Source of the DNA: Comamonadaceae bacterium
GTDB lineage: Bacteria; Pseudomonadota; Gammaproteobacteria; Burkholderiales; Burkholderiaceae_C
DNA length: 64,000 bases
Direction of reading: 5' to 3'
NCBI GenBank assembly: GCA_947448885.1
Contig: CANFPJ010000001.1
Location: 49,444 to 113,443, forward strand
The position numbers and the translations under genes are program-made. Positions within the stretch are counted from its first letter, which is position 1. The number at the start of each line of letters is the position of its first letter. Positions 9,114 through 17,981 of this stretch are shown here, piece after piece. Below the pieces are notes generated by a model. It was not told the DNA's origin, searched no databases, and worked only from the letters and a program-made list of their open reading frames with translations.

Positions 9114-11489
9114 TTAATGATTGACGGCTTGAATGGCTTCCCAGACGCGATGCGGGGTCGCTGGCATGTCGAGGTTTTTCACGCCCAAGGGTGCCAAGGC
9201 ATCTAAAACAGCATTCATGATGGCCGGTGGAGAGCCAATGGCACCCGCTTCACCGCAGCCTTTGGTCCCGAGGGGGTTGTGGCTGCACGGAGTGCACACG
9301 TGTCCCAGTTTGAAGGTCGGAAAGTCATCCGCCCGCGGCATGGTGTAGTCCATGAAGGAACCCGTCAGCAGTTGTCCGGTCTCTTTGTCGTAAACGCAAT
9401 TTTCCATTAAGGCCTGACCAATGCCTTGGACCAAACCGCCATGAACTTGGCCTTCAACAATCATGGGGTTGATGATGGTGCCGAAATCGTCAACGGCAGT
9501 GAAGCGATCGAGTTTCACCACGCCCGTTGATGCATCGACTTCAACTTCTGCAATGTAGGTGCCAGCAGGGAATGTGAAGTTGGTGGGGTCATAGAAGGCC
9601 GTTTCATTCAAACCCGGCTCAAGCTTGTCCAGCGGATAGTTGTGTGGAACGTAGGCAGTCAAGGCGACCTGTCCAAAGGTGATTTTTTTATCCGTGCCTT
9701 TGACATTGAACTCGCCATTGGCAAACTCAATGTCGGCATCAGATGCTTCCATCAAATGGGCGGCAATCTTTTTCGCTTTGGCTTCAATCTTGTCAAGGGC
9801 GCGCATGATGGCGGCGCCACCGACCGATATGGAACGCGATCCATAAGTGCCCATGCCGAACGGAACCCTGCCCGTGTCGCCATGGACAATGTCCACGGCT
9901 TCCACCGCGATCCCCAACCTGGCTGCCACCACTTGGGCAAACGTGGTTTCATGGCCCTGACCATGGCTGTGCGATCCAGTGAATACGGTGACACTGCCCG
10001 TGGGGTGCACGCGAACCTCTCCGCACTCGAAAAGCCCAGCACGGGCACCCAGGGCGCCAGCGATATTGGACGGCGCGATGCCACAGGCCTCAATGTAACT
10101 GGAGTAGCCAATGCCGCGCAACTTTCCGTTGGATTGGCTGTGGGCTTTGCGTTGGGCATAGCCTGCCACATCGGCCAGCTTTTGTGCCTCGTTCATGCAG
10201 GCGTGATAGTCGCCCACATCGTATTGCAGCGCCACCGGCGTTTGATAGGGGAACTGGGTGATGAAATTGCGTTTGCGAATTTCATCTTGCGTCATGCCCA
10301 TTTCCCAAGCAGCGCGGCTGACCAGTCGCTCCAACAAATAGGTGGCTTCTGGCCGACCAGCGCCACGGTAGGCATCCACTGGCGCGGTGTTGGTGAACCA
10401 GGCATCGACTTCAACATAAACCTGTGGTGTGGTGTATTGCCCGGCCAACAAGGTGGCGTACAAAATGGTGGGCACCGCGGTTGAAAAAGTGGACAGGTAA
10501 GCACCCAAGTTGGCATGGGTGTGAACGCGCATGGCCAAAAATTTGCCGTCCTTGTCCATGGCCATTTCAGCGTGGCTGGCATGGTCACGGCCATGGGCAT
10601 CGCTCAGGAAGGCTTCGGACCGATCACAGGTCCATTTGATGTTTCGATTGAGTTTTTTGGACGCCCAAGTCAAGCAGACATCTTCGGCGTACAAATAAAT
10701 TTTGGAACCAAAACCACCGCCCACATCCGGCGCGATCACCCGAACTTTGTGTTCAGGCAAGCCCATGACGAAAGCCGTCATCAACAGGCGCTCCACATGG
10801 GGATTTTGGTTGGAGACCCACAGGGTGTACTCGTCATTGGCGCGGCTATAAGACCCAATGGCAGCCCGTGGCTCCATCGCGTTGGGTACCAATCGGTTGT
10901 TGACCAAATCAAGTTGGGTCACGTGGGCTGCATTGGCAAAGGCAGCGTCAACTTGTGATTTGTCACCAATGGCCCATTTGTAGCAGTGGTTGTCTGGGGC
11001 CGCATCATGCAAGGCAACTGCGCTGCCGGCATCGCGCACGTCGACCACGGCTGATAAAACATCGTATTCAACCGCCACGAGTTCCGCGGCATTTTTGGCC
11101 TCTTCCAAGGTTTCGGCCACCACCATGACCACATGGTCGCCCACGTAGCGCACTTTGTCATGGGCCAAGATGGGGTGGGGTGGTTCCTTCATGGGTTGGC
11201 CATTGGTATCGGTGATCAACCAACCGCAGGGCAAGCCGTTGATTTTGGCGTCGACCACGTCTTGGCCGTCGAGCACCCCAATCACGCCAGGTGCAGCCAG
11301 AGCTGCCTTTTTATCAACGCTTTTGATCTTGGCGTGTGCATGCGGCGAGCGCACAAAGACAGCATGCGAGGTGTTGGCCAATTCAATGTCATCTGTGTAT
11401 TGACCGGCACCGGTTAAAAAACGGTAGTCCTCTTTGCGCAAAAAGGACTCTCCGATGTGAGGAAGCTTTGCGAAATCTGATGCACCCAT
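9114..11489 (-). CDS. Molybdopterin-binding large subunit, form-II CoxL-like (xanthine dehydrogenase family)
   Basis: 791 aa; AYRGAGR active-site loop motif, VGGGFGSK, GCGEAGAIGSPPA near C-terminus (catalytic Glu region). Confidence 0.95.
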   Translation of the reverse strand: MGASDFAKLPHIGESFLRKEDYRFLTGAGQYTDDIELANTSHAVFVRSPHAHAKIKSVDKKAALAAPGVIGVLDGQDVVDAKINGLPCGWLITDTNGQPMKEPPHPILAHDKVRYVGDHVVMVVAETLEEAKNAAELVAVEYDVLSAVVDVRDAGSAVALHDAAPDNHCYKWAIGDKSQVDAAFANAAHVTQLDLVNNRLVPNAMEPRAAIGSYSRANDEYTLWVSNQNPHVERLLMTAFVMGLPEHKVRVIAPDVGGGFGSKIYLYAEDVCLTWASKKLNRNIKWTCDRSEAFLSDAHGRDHASHAEMAMDKDGKFLAMRVHTHANLGAYLSTFSTAVPTILYATLLAGQYTTPQVYVEVDAWFTNTAPVDAYRGAGRPEATYLLERLVSRAAWEMGMTQDEIRKRNFITQFPYQTPVALQYDVGDYHACMNEAQKLADVAGYAQRKAHSQSNGKLRGIGYSSYIEACGIAPSNIAGALGARAGLFECGEVRVHPTGSVTVFTGSHSHGQGHETTFAQVVAARLGIAVEAVDIVHGDTGRVPFGMGTYGSRSISVGGAAIMRALDKIEAKAKKIAAHLMEASDADIEFANGEFNVKGTDKKITFGQVALTAYVPHNYPLDKLEPGLNETAFYDPTNFTFPAGTYIAEVEVDASTGVVKLDRFTAVDDFGTIINPMIVEGQVHGGLVQGIGQALMENCVYDKETGQLLTGSFMDYTMPRADDFPTFKLGHVCTPCSHNPLGTKGCGEAGAIGSPPAIMNAVLDALAPLGVKNLDMPATPHRVWEAIQAVNH

Positions 11490-11514
11490 GGCTGTCTCCT
11501 GTGTTTTTTTGATC

Positions 11515-11982
11515 TCAAGACTTCATGGCCGCAGCACCTTGCTGAACGGCCTTGACAATATTCTGATATCCGGTGCAGCGGCACAAATTGCCCTCCAATT
11601 GCTCGCGAATCACTTGCTCATTCGCTTGCGGATGGCGTTTGCACAGGTCAATCGCACTCATGACCATGCCGGGTGTGCAAAAACCACATTGCAGGCCATG
11701 GCAGTCTTTGAAGGCCGATTGCATGGGGTGCATGGTTCCATCTGCATCGGCCAGACCTTCAATGGTGGTGACTTGGGCCCCCTGGGCTTGCGCCAACAAG
11801 ACGTTGCAGGATTTCACCGCATTGCCGTTCATGATCACCGTGCACGCACCACATTGAGCTGTGTCGCAGCCCACGTGGGTTCCAGTCAGTTTTAAGTTTT
11901 CGCGAATGGCCTGAACCAATAAAAGGTTGGGGGCCGCGTCGATGTTTCGCGCCCTTCCGTTAACGGTGATTTCGACCTTCAT
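11515..11982 (-). CDS. [2Fe-2S] small subunit of molybdenum hydroxylase (CoxS-like)
   Basis: MKVEITVNGR...GTHVGCDTAQCGACTVIMNG and CGFCTPGMVMSAIDL...CRCTGYQNIVKAV; start at 11982 chosen by homology pattern. Confidence 0.95.
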   Translation of the reverse strand: MKVEITVNGRARNIDAAPNLLLVQAIRENLKLTGTHVGCDTAQCGACTVIMNGNAVKSCNVLLAQAQGAQVTTIEGLADADGTMHPMQSAFKDCHGLQCGFCTPGMVMSAIDLCKRHPQANEQVIREQLEGNLCRCTGYQNIVKAVQQGAAAMKS

Positions 11983-12237
11983 GGCTGTCTCCTTAGGGGA
12001 AAATAAAAAAAGGGTTGGGTGGTGAATTATCGTGAAATCAGTAGACCACTGAATAACGGAGCGGGTTTTAGTGAAAACCCTGAATTGGATGGCAGGGCGT
12101 GTGCATGCTTGATGGTTGGGGTGATGGGTTGCGGCATTGAACTTGGTTTTTTTGACCGCCATGAATGGCTGCAAAAGAAGGGGTAGACTTCCGATCAACG
12201 TCTGCGATTGGCAGATCATCATCCTGGGGAGTTCAAC

Positions 12238-12381
12238 ATGGCAAAAGGTCAGCAAAAGTCCAATAAAGAGAGTAAAAAGCCGAAAAAGGATACCTCGGCA
12301 CCCAAGGCCCTGACGGGTGAGCCCATGCGGGCTGCGGTGACCACCGTGGTCATTCCTCGCGGTAAAGAAAAGAACAAGTGA
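12238..12381 (+). CDS. Short Lys-rich conserved-type hypothetical protein (47 aa)
   Basis: ATG..TGA read directly: MAKGQQKSNKESKKPKKDTSAPKALTGEPMRAAVTTVVIPRGKEKNK; preceded by a purine-rich GGGGAG sequence; below the length cut-off of the ORF track. Confidence 0.6.
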   Translation: MAKGQQKSNKESKKPKKDTSAPKALTGEPMRAAVTTVVIPRGKEKNK

Positions 12382-12400
12382 CCGTTTTCAGGAGATCTCC

Positions 12401-13186
12401 ATGAAGAGACGCGATTGGATTCAAACTTCGGCTGGCGCCCTGGGGGGTGCCGTGTTGACCGGTTGCGCCACGGTCAGTGCCCAGCAACCTGCACAGACGC
12501 CTTTTCCCTTGCAGGTTCCTGTGGTCCCCATTGCGGAGTCAACCCAAGTATTTCCAATCCATCGGATTTATTGCATTGGTCGCAACTATGCCGCCCATGC
12601 CCGAGAGATGGGCTCTGATCCCACGCGCGAGCCGCCATTTTTTTTCCAAAAACCCAATGATGCGATCCAATATGCGGCGCTGGGAGAAACCATTGATCAC
12701 CCATACCCGAGCCTGACCAAAAATTATCACTACGAGGTTGAATTGGTCGCCGCCTTGAAAAGTGGTGGAAGGGATATTCCTGCATCCAAAGCGCTGGAGC
12801 ATGTATTTGGATACGCCTTGGGACTGGACATGACCCGTCGCGACTTACAGCGTTTCATGGGTGATCAAAAGAAACCGTGGGAAATCGGTAAAAGCTTTGA
12901 CTTTTCGGCGCCGATGGGTCCCATCCACCGGGTTGAAAAAACGGGTCACTTCACCCAAGGAAAAATCAGCTTGGCTGTGAATGGGGTGGTCAAACAAAAT
13001 GCTGACTTGTCCTTCATGATATGGAGCGTGGCAGAGCAAATCGCTAAATTGTCCGAGGCCTTTGAGCTCAAGGCCGGCGATTTGATTTTCAGTGGCGCGC
13101 CAGAGAATGTGGGCCCTGTGGTGCGGGGTGATGTCATGTTGTGCAAGATTCAAGGCCTGCCTGATTTATCGGTTCGAGTGGTTTGA
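12401..13186 (+). CDS. Fumarylacetoacetate hydrolase family protein (fumarylpyruvate hydrolase-like) with export-type N-terminus
   Basis: YCIGRNYAAHAREMGSDPTREPPFFFQKPNDAIQ, YEVELVAAL, GKSFDFSAPMGP, SGAPENVGPV; N-terminus MKRRDWIQTSAGALGGAVLTGCATVSAQQ. Confidence 0.9.
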   Translation: MKRRDWIQTSAGALGGAVLTGCATVSAQQPAQTPFPLQVPVVPIAESTQVFPIHRIYCIGRNYAAHAREMGSDPTREPPFFFQKPNDAIQYAALGETIDHPYPSLTKNYHYEVELVAALKSGGRDIPASKALEHVFGYALGLDMTRRDLQRFMGDQKKPWEIGKSFDFSAPMGPIHRVEKTGHFTQGKISLAVNGVVKQNADLSFMIWSVAEQIAKLSEAFELKAGDLIFSGAPENVGPVVRGDVMLCKIQGLPDLSVRVV

Positions 13187-14190
13187 TGAAATACATTTCA
13201 CATGGTTTGGGTGGGGGGCCAGAAGTTTTGGTGTTGGGACACACCGATCTGCCGAATTTGAAACCAGGTGAGGTGTTGATCAAGGTCGCTTATGCTGGCG
13301 TCAATCGGCCGGATTGCTCTCAGCGCAGCGGTCGATATCCGCCACCAAAAGGCGCTTCGCCCATCATGGGATTGGAAGTTTCGGGCCACATCGAAACCTT
13401 GGGTGAGGGCGTTGAGGGATGGTCTGTTGGAGACCCTGTCTGTGCGTTGTGCAATGGCGGCGGATATGCGGAATATGTGGCGGTTCCAGCGTCTCAAATA
13501 TTGCCCATCCCCCAGGGGATGGACTTTCTCCAAGCCGCCGCTTTGCCTGAAAACTACTTCACAGTTTGGGTGAACCTGTTTCAGCGAGGGCATCTAAAGG
13601 CCGGTGAAACGCTCTTGGTTCACGGCGGCTCTTCTGGCATTGGCTTGACCGCCATACAACTGGCCAAAGCGTTTGGTGCGACGGTTTTCTGCACGGCGGG
13701 AAATGAGGAAAAAAACGTGGCTTGTTTGAAAGCCGGTGCAGACGCTGCGATCAATTACAAAACCCATGATTTCGTGAAGGAAGCCCTCGTCTTGACCCAG
13801 GGCCGAGGGGTGGACATGATTTTGGACATGGTCGGTGGTGACTATGTTGATCGCAACCTCAAGGCCTTGGCGGTGGAAGGTCGACTGATTCAAATTGCGT
13901 TTTTGCAGGGGGCCAAGGTTCAATTGGACCTCACCACATTGATGGTCAAGCGCATTGCGTATACCGGTTCTACCCTCAGGCCGCGCTCAATGGAAGACAA
14001 GGCCCAAATTGCACAGGAGTTGAAAGATCGTGTTTGGCCCTTATTGGGTCAGGGGACCGCGTTGCCAGTCATTCACCGTGTTTTTGATTTGAGCGATGCG
14101 TCAGAGGCCCATGCCTTAATGGAGTCTTCAGCCCACATCGGTAAGATCATGTTGCTGGTGCATGGTCATGCAAATGGCTCATCAGTTTGA
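13183..14190 (+). CDS. NAD(P)H-quinone oxidoreductase, zinc-independent MDR family (PIG3/QOR-like)
   Basis: VNRPDCSQRSGRYPPPKGASPIMGLEVSG; LLVHGGSSGIGLTAIQLAKAFGA; overlaps upstream stop by 4 nt (ATGA). Confidence 0.92.
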   Translation: MMKYISHGLGGGPEVLVLGHTDLPNLKPGEVLIKVAYAGVNRPDCSQRSGRYPPPKGASPIMGLEVSGHIETLGEGVEGWSVGDPVCALCNGGGYAEYVAVPASQILPIPQGMDFLQAAALPENYFTVWVNLFQRGHLKAGETLLVHGGSSGIGLTAIQLAKAFGATVFCTAGNEEKNVACLKAGADAAINYKTHDFVKEALVLTQGRGVDMILDMVGGDYVDRNLKALAVEGRLIQIAFLQGAKVQLDLTTLMVKRIAYTGSTLRPRSMEDKAQIAQELKDRVWPLLGQGTALPVIHRVFDLSDASEAHALMESSAHIGKIMLLVHGHANGSSV

Positions 14191-14346
14191 TGAGTGGATC
14201 GCCCTCTGCTTATGGAAAAGTGTTGCTGACCTGACAAAAATTAACCCCAAGTTTGCATACGACCCACCAATGCGCCTTACAATGTTTACAGTTTGAACTT
14301 TTTACCACCCTTGAATTAAACAATTTTCGAGTCTTGACTGACTTTT

Positions 14347-14712
14347 TTGACCAGAAAGATGAACATGTCGAATGCACTGTTAGATAACCAAAGCATTACC
14401 ATTGGTCAAGGTGTGACCTTCAAAGGTTCGCTGAATGTTCCCAGCAAAGCCGTGATCAACGGCACAGTGGATGGCGATTTAACGGCAGATGAGTTAGAGA
14501 TCGGCCCAACGGGAAAGATCACTGGTTTGATCACCGCTCGCAAAATAGATGTGCAAGGTGAACTTCACCAGGTGATCACTTGCAAAGACCATTTGATGAT
14601 TCGATCGACCGGCAAAGTCAGTGGTGCCATCGAGTATTCGGAAATTGAAATCGAACGCGGCGGTCAATTCCGCGGTGAGATGAAACAAGTTGGCATTAAA
14701 ACTTTCGGATAA
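14347..14712 (+). CDS. Bactofilin family (polymer-forming cytoskeletal) protein
   Basis: Beta-helical repeat core GSLNVPSKAVINGTVDGDLTADELEIGPTGKITGLITARKIDVQGEL...TGKVSGAIEYSEIEIERGGQFRGEM; exact start ATG uncertain. Confidence 0.88.
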   Translation: MTRKMNMSNALLDNQSITIGQGVTFKGSLNVPSKAVINGTVDGDLTADELEIGPTGKITGLITARKIDVQGELHQVITCKDHLMIRSTGKVSGAIEYSEIEIERGGQFRGEMKQVGIKTFG

Positions 14713-14819
14713 GTGTGTGCGTGGCGACATTTCAGATCGCCTATATTCCGATGGGTCACTCTGCAAAATGAAAAAACCAGCCCACAACTGATAGGATTGA
14801 GCTTTTATCGCAAGAGGTA

Positions 14820-15395
14820 TTGATGGAATCTGCCAATCCAGAAGAACTATTGGAAACACATTCGGATCCGTTCAAGTCTCGCTGTGCTTTACTGGTGTCG
14901 TTGCTGGCCATGGTTTTGGCCTTGGCCAGTCTGGGTGGCAGCAACGCCTCCAAAGAGGCAACCATGCACAATATTTTGGCGGCCAATGCCTACGCCTTTT
15001 ACCAAGCTAAAAATATTCGACAAACCAGTTACAAATTGGCTGCAGATGACTTCCAAGTTATTTTGTCGCAAGAAAAGCTAAGTTCTGCCACCCGTGACCT
15101 CGTCGAAGGCAAATTGCAGTCCTACAAAAAGAACATCGAAAGGTATGAGTCCGAGCCCGATACCAAAGAGGGCAAAAAAGAATTGATGCAGCAAGCCAAA
15201 GAACACGAGCATGAGCGTGACCTGGCGCTTCGCCGCGATCCTTGGTTCGATTATGCAGAGGCGTTGCTGCAAATTTCCATTGTTCTGACGTCAGTGGCGC
15301 TGATCACGGGTGTGGGTTTGTTGCTCGGCGCTTCATTGACTTTGGGGGCCTTGGGTGTTTTCTGCACACTCAACGGATACCTTCTCTTCATCTGA
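14820..15395 (+). CDS. DUF4337-like membrane protein
   Basis: MESANPEELLETHSDPFKSRCALLVSLLAMVLALASLGGSNASKEATMHNILAANAYAFYQAKNIRQTSYKLAADDF: N-terminal TM, coiled-coil, two C-terminal TM segments. Confidence 0.75.
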   Translation: MMESANPEELLETHSDPFKSRCALLVSLLAMVLALASLGGSNASKEATMHNILAANAYAFYQAKNIRQTSYKLAADDFQVILSQEKLSSATRDLVEGKLQSYKKNIERYESEPDTKEGKKELMQQAKEHEHERDLALRRDPWFDYAEALLQISIVLTSVALITGVGLLLGASLTLGALGVFCTLNGYLLFI

Positions 15396-15426
15396 TTTTT
15401 ATATAATTTTTAATTGAGTTGTTGAC

Positions 15427-15759
15427 ATGGCCACTTCTGCAAATGATTTACCAAGTTTGACCATTGGTTCTGGTGTGACGGCGAAAGGTGTGCTTCATGT
15501 TCCGGGAAAGGCCACGGTCTACGGCACCATCGAAGGCGAATTGACAGCCGATGAAGTCTTGGTTGGCTCTACCGGTAAAGTCAACGGCAAACTCAAAGCC
15601 AGGCGGGTGGATGTCTTGGGCCAGTTGGGTGAGACCATCGACTGTCAGGAGTCCTTGGTGATTCGTCAAACTGGCAAGGTCTCTGGCAAGTTGGATTATT
15701 CGGAAATCGAAATAGAAAAGGGTGGCGAATTCGTTGGCCAATTGAACAAACGAAATTGA
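15427..15759 (+). CDS. Bactofilin family protein (second paralogue)
   Basis: GVLHVPGKATVYGTIEGELTADEVLVGSTGKVNGKLKARRVDVLGQL...TGKVSGKLDYSEIEIEKGGEFVGQL; clearly paralogous to 14347..14712. Confidence 0.9.
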   Translation: MATSANDLPSLTIGSGVTAKGVLHVPGKATVYGTIEGELTADEVLVGSTGKVNGKLKARRVDVLGQLGETIDCQESLVIRQTGKVSGKLDYSEIEIEKGGEFVGQLNKRN

Positions 15760-15763
15760 GACC

Positions 15764-16522
15764 GTGCATCGTTTGCTGACATGGCCAATGCCAGCGTTAT
15801 TGACCTGGTCTGGCACTTGGATGATTTACACGCTGCTCAGCGGCTTTTCCCTGCATCCGCCCTGGCCCTGGTTGGCCGCCACTTCCGCCGGTCTGATGGG
15901 CAGCATTTTGGGCCGCACTCGCATGCGTCAAGTGGTGTTGGCCTTGGGCTTTCCCCTGTCTTGGTGGATCTCCTCATCAGCGCCCATGCCTGCTTGGGCC
16001 TGGTTGCTGCCGCTGTTTTTTGTTTTGCTGATTTACCCCGTGCATTCTTGGCGTGATGCGCCGTTGTTTCCCACACCACTGAACGCCTTGAGGCGATTGC
16101 CTGACCAAGCGCCTTTGAAAGAGGGCGCAGTCATCTTGGACGCCGGCTGTGGGTTGGGGGATGGTTTGAGGGCCTTGCGCTTGGCGTACCCGAAAGCGAA
16201 TTTTTGGGGCATTGACGCCAGTTGGCCATTGCGGTGGCTTTGTGCCATTCGCTGCCCTTGGGCCCGAATATGGTTTGCCGATATTTGGAAAGCTTCATGG
16301 ACCGATTGCGATATGGTCTATTTGTTTCAAAGACCCGAAACCATGGCGCGCGCAGCCATCAAGGCCTCACAAGAACTCAAAAGTGGCGCATGGATGGTCA
16401 GCTTAGAGTTTGAGGCCAAGGATCTGATACCCACGGCTGTGGGACAGGCCAGCGAAAACCGACCCATTTGGCTTTATCGGCAACCTTTTCAGTGGGTTCA
16501 TCAGAGAAGCACGCCCACCTGA
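15764..16522 (+). CDS. Membrane-anchored class I SAM-dependent methyltransferase-like protein
   Basis: N-terminal hydrophobic segments, then VILDAGCGLGDGLRALRLAYPKANFWGIDAS (SAM-binding motif I); GTG start 5 nt after upstream stop. Confidence 0.75.
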   Translation: MHRLLTWPMPALLTWSGTWMIYTLLSGFSLHPPWPWLAATSAGLMGSILGRTRMRQVVLALGFPLSWWISSSAPMPAWAWLLPLFFVLLIYPVHSWRDAPLFPTPLNALRRLPDQAPLKEGAVILDAGCGLGDGLRALRLAYPKANFWGIDASWPLRWLCAIRCPWARIWFADIWKASWTDCDMVYLFQRPETMARAAIKASQELKSGAWMVSLEFEAKDLIPTAVGQASENRPIWLYRQPFQWVHQRSTPT

Positions 16523-16563
16523 TTGATCGGGTGGATCACAACCCTAATGGATGTTGACGGTTG

Positions 16564-17175
16564 TCAATGGGATGGCGTGGATGGGTCCGGTGCTGGGTGG
16601 TGCATCAAGCGATCAGTCCAAGCGATGGCCAGTGCGCTCAGCAAAAATGTGAGGTGAATGAGTGTTTGCCACAGCAGAACCTTATCGCTGTAGTTTTCCG
16701 CATTGATAAACGACTTCAGCAAATGGATGGATGAGATGCCGATGATGGCCGTGCTCAACTTGACCTTCAGCACAGAGGCGTTGACATGGCTGAGCCACTC
16801 TGGTTGATCTGGGTGATCCTCAAGGTACATTCTCGACACAAAGGTCTCATACCCACCCACGATCACCATGATCAATAAGTTGGAAATCATGACCACGTCA
16901 ATCAATCCGAGCACCACCAACATGATCAAGGTTTCATTCAGTCCATCCAATGGCGCATCAGTTTTGTAACCAATGCTGCTGACCAAAGCTTGTACGGCTG
17001 TTTTGCTGCCAAAAGCGGCCTCCATCAAGTGGACCAGCTCAATCCAAAAGTGGTAGACGTAAACGCATTGGGCCAAAACCAATCCCAGGTACAAAGGCAA
17101 TTGAAGCCAGCGGCTGGCAAAAATAAAATTGGCCAAGGGGCCCGTGCGTTGATGGGGGGATGGGTTGTTTGGCAT
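16564..17175 (-). CDS. UPF0114/TIGR00645 (YqhA-like) family membrane protein
   Basis: [59 protein letters not shown]; start chosen at 17175. Confidence 0.85.
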   Translation of the reverse strand: MPNNPSPHQRTGPLANFIFASRWLQLPLYLGLVLAQCVYVYHFWIELVHLMEAAFGSKTAVQALVSSIGYKTDAPLDGLNETLIMLVVLGLIDVVMISNLLIMVIVGGYETFVSRMYLEDHPDQPEWLSHVNASVLKVKLSTAIIGISSIHLLKSFINAENYSDKVLLWQTLIHLTFLLSALAIAWTDRLMHHPAPDPSTPSH

Positions 17176-17307
17176 GGCTTGGGAATCGAATGGGGGCTGA
17201 GATGCTATTGTCTTGCACTTTGATCCAAGGTCACCCAGGCATGGTGTGCAAGCATGGGTCAAATGGCCGTCGACTTTTCACGTCGAAAACCGCTCAGGAA
17301 CATCTAG

Positions 17308-17916
17308 ATGCTATACGATAAAAATGACGCTCAACTGGTTTTGGTTTCTTGCCAAAAAAACCTGTGTGCCCAAAGCACAGACCCCCAAGAATTTACCGCA
17401 CAAGTTCAAAAGCTGGCCAGCGTCGCACAAATTTTTCGGATCCCGATATGGTCGGTGATTCACATGCCGCATCTTTGGGGCGAGCCGATGGAGGCATGTG
17501 AACCTTTCTGTGCTCGACCCATGGAGAGCGCATGGTTCAGTGCCTCAGACATCTTGGCGCCACATCTCAACCCGGTGCGGAGTCAACCCGCGGGCAACGC
17601 CCGCAGCATGCCCAAGCACCTTCAAAAAGCGGCGGAAAACTCAGAACCCCAAAGACCCGTGATTGTTTTAGCGGGTTGTGAAGCGCATGTGGGCGTCGTT
17701 CAAACCGCCTTGGATTTGATGGAGATGGGCTATGAACCGATGGCGGTTGTCGATGCGTGCACCTCTACCCACCCCAGAGACCGAGATGCTGCTTTTGATC
17801 GATTGGCAGCTGCGGGAGTGGAGTTGACAACGGTCGACATGTTGTGCATGGAATGGTTGCGCTCCAGCGCCGCTCCAGAGCGCATGGCTGTGATGAAGGC
17901 ACTGAACCCGTCTTAA
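17308..17916 (+). CDS. Isochorismatase-like superfamily protein, probable catalytic-triad-degenerate
   Basis: VIVLAGCEAHVGVVQTALDLMEMGYEPMAVVDACTSTHPRDRDAAFDRLAAAGVELTTVDML aligns by eye with YcaC/ISOC-type fold; triad positions differ (see findings). Confidence 0.75.
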   Translation: MLYDKNDAQLVLVSCQKNLCAQSTDPQEFTAQVQKLASVAQIFRIPIWSVIHMPHLWGEPMEACEPFCARPMESAWFSASDILAPHLNPVRSQPAGNARSMPKHLQKAAENSEPQRPVIVLAGCEAHVGVVQTALDLMEMGYEPMAVVDACTSTHPRDRDAAFDRLAAAGVELTTVDMLCMEWLRSSAAPERMAVMKALNPS

Positions 17917-17981
17917 CGCGCGTGGTTGGTGCGCTGCATTTGCGTCAGCTGAATGAAAGTGGTGAGTGTCCATAATCTGGC

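Noticed and set aside
9642-10484. 280-aa plus-strand ORF
   Set aside because: Lies entirely antisense to the coxL-like gene, which has unambiguous family motifs.
14253-14283. TTGCAT ... TACAAT promoter-like pair upstream of the first bactofilin
   Set aside because: Spacing is 19 nt, longer than optimal, and the -35 match is partial; not reported as a supported promoter.
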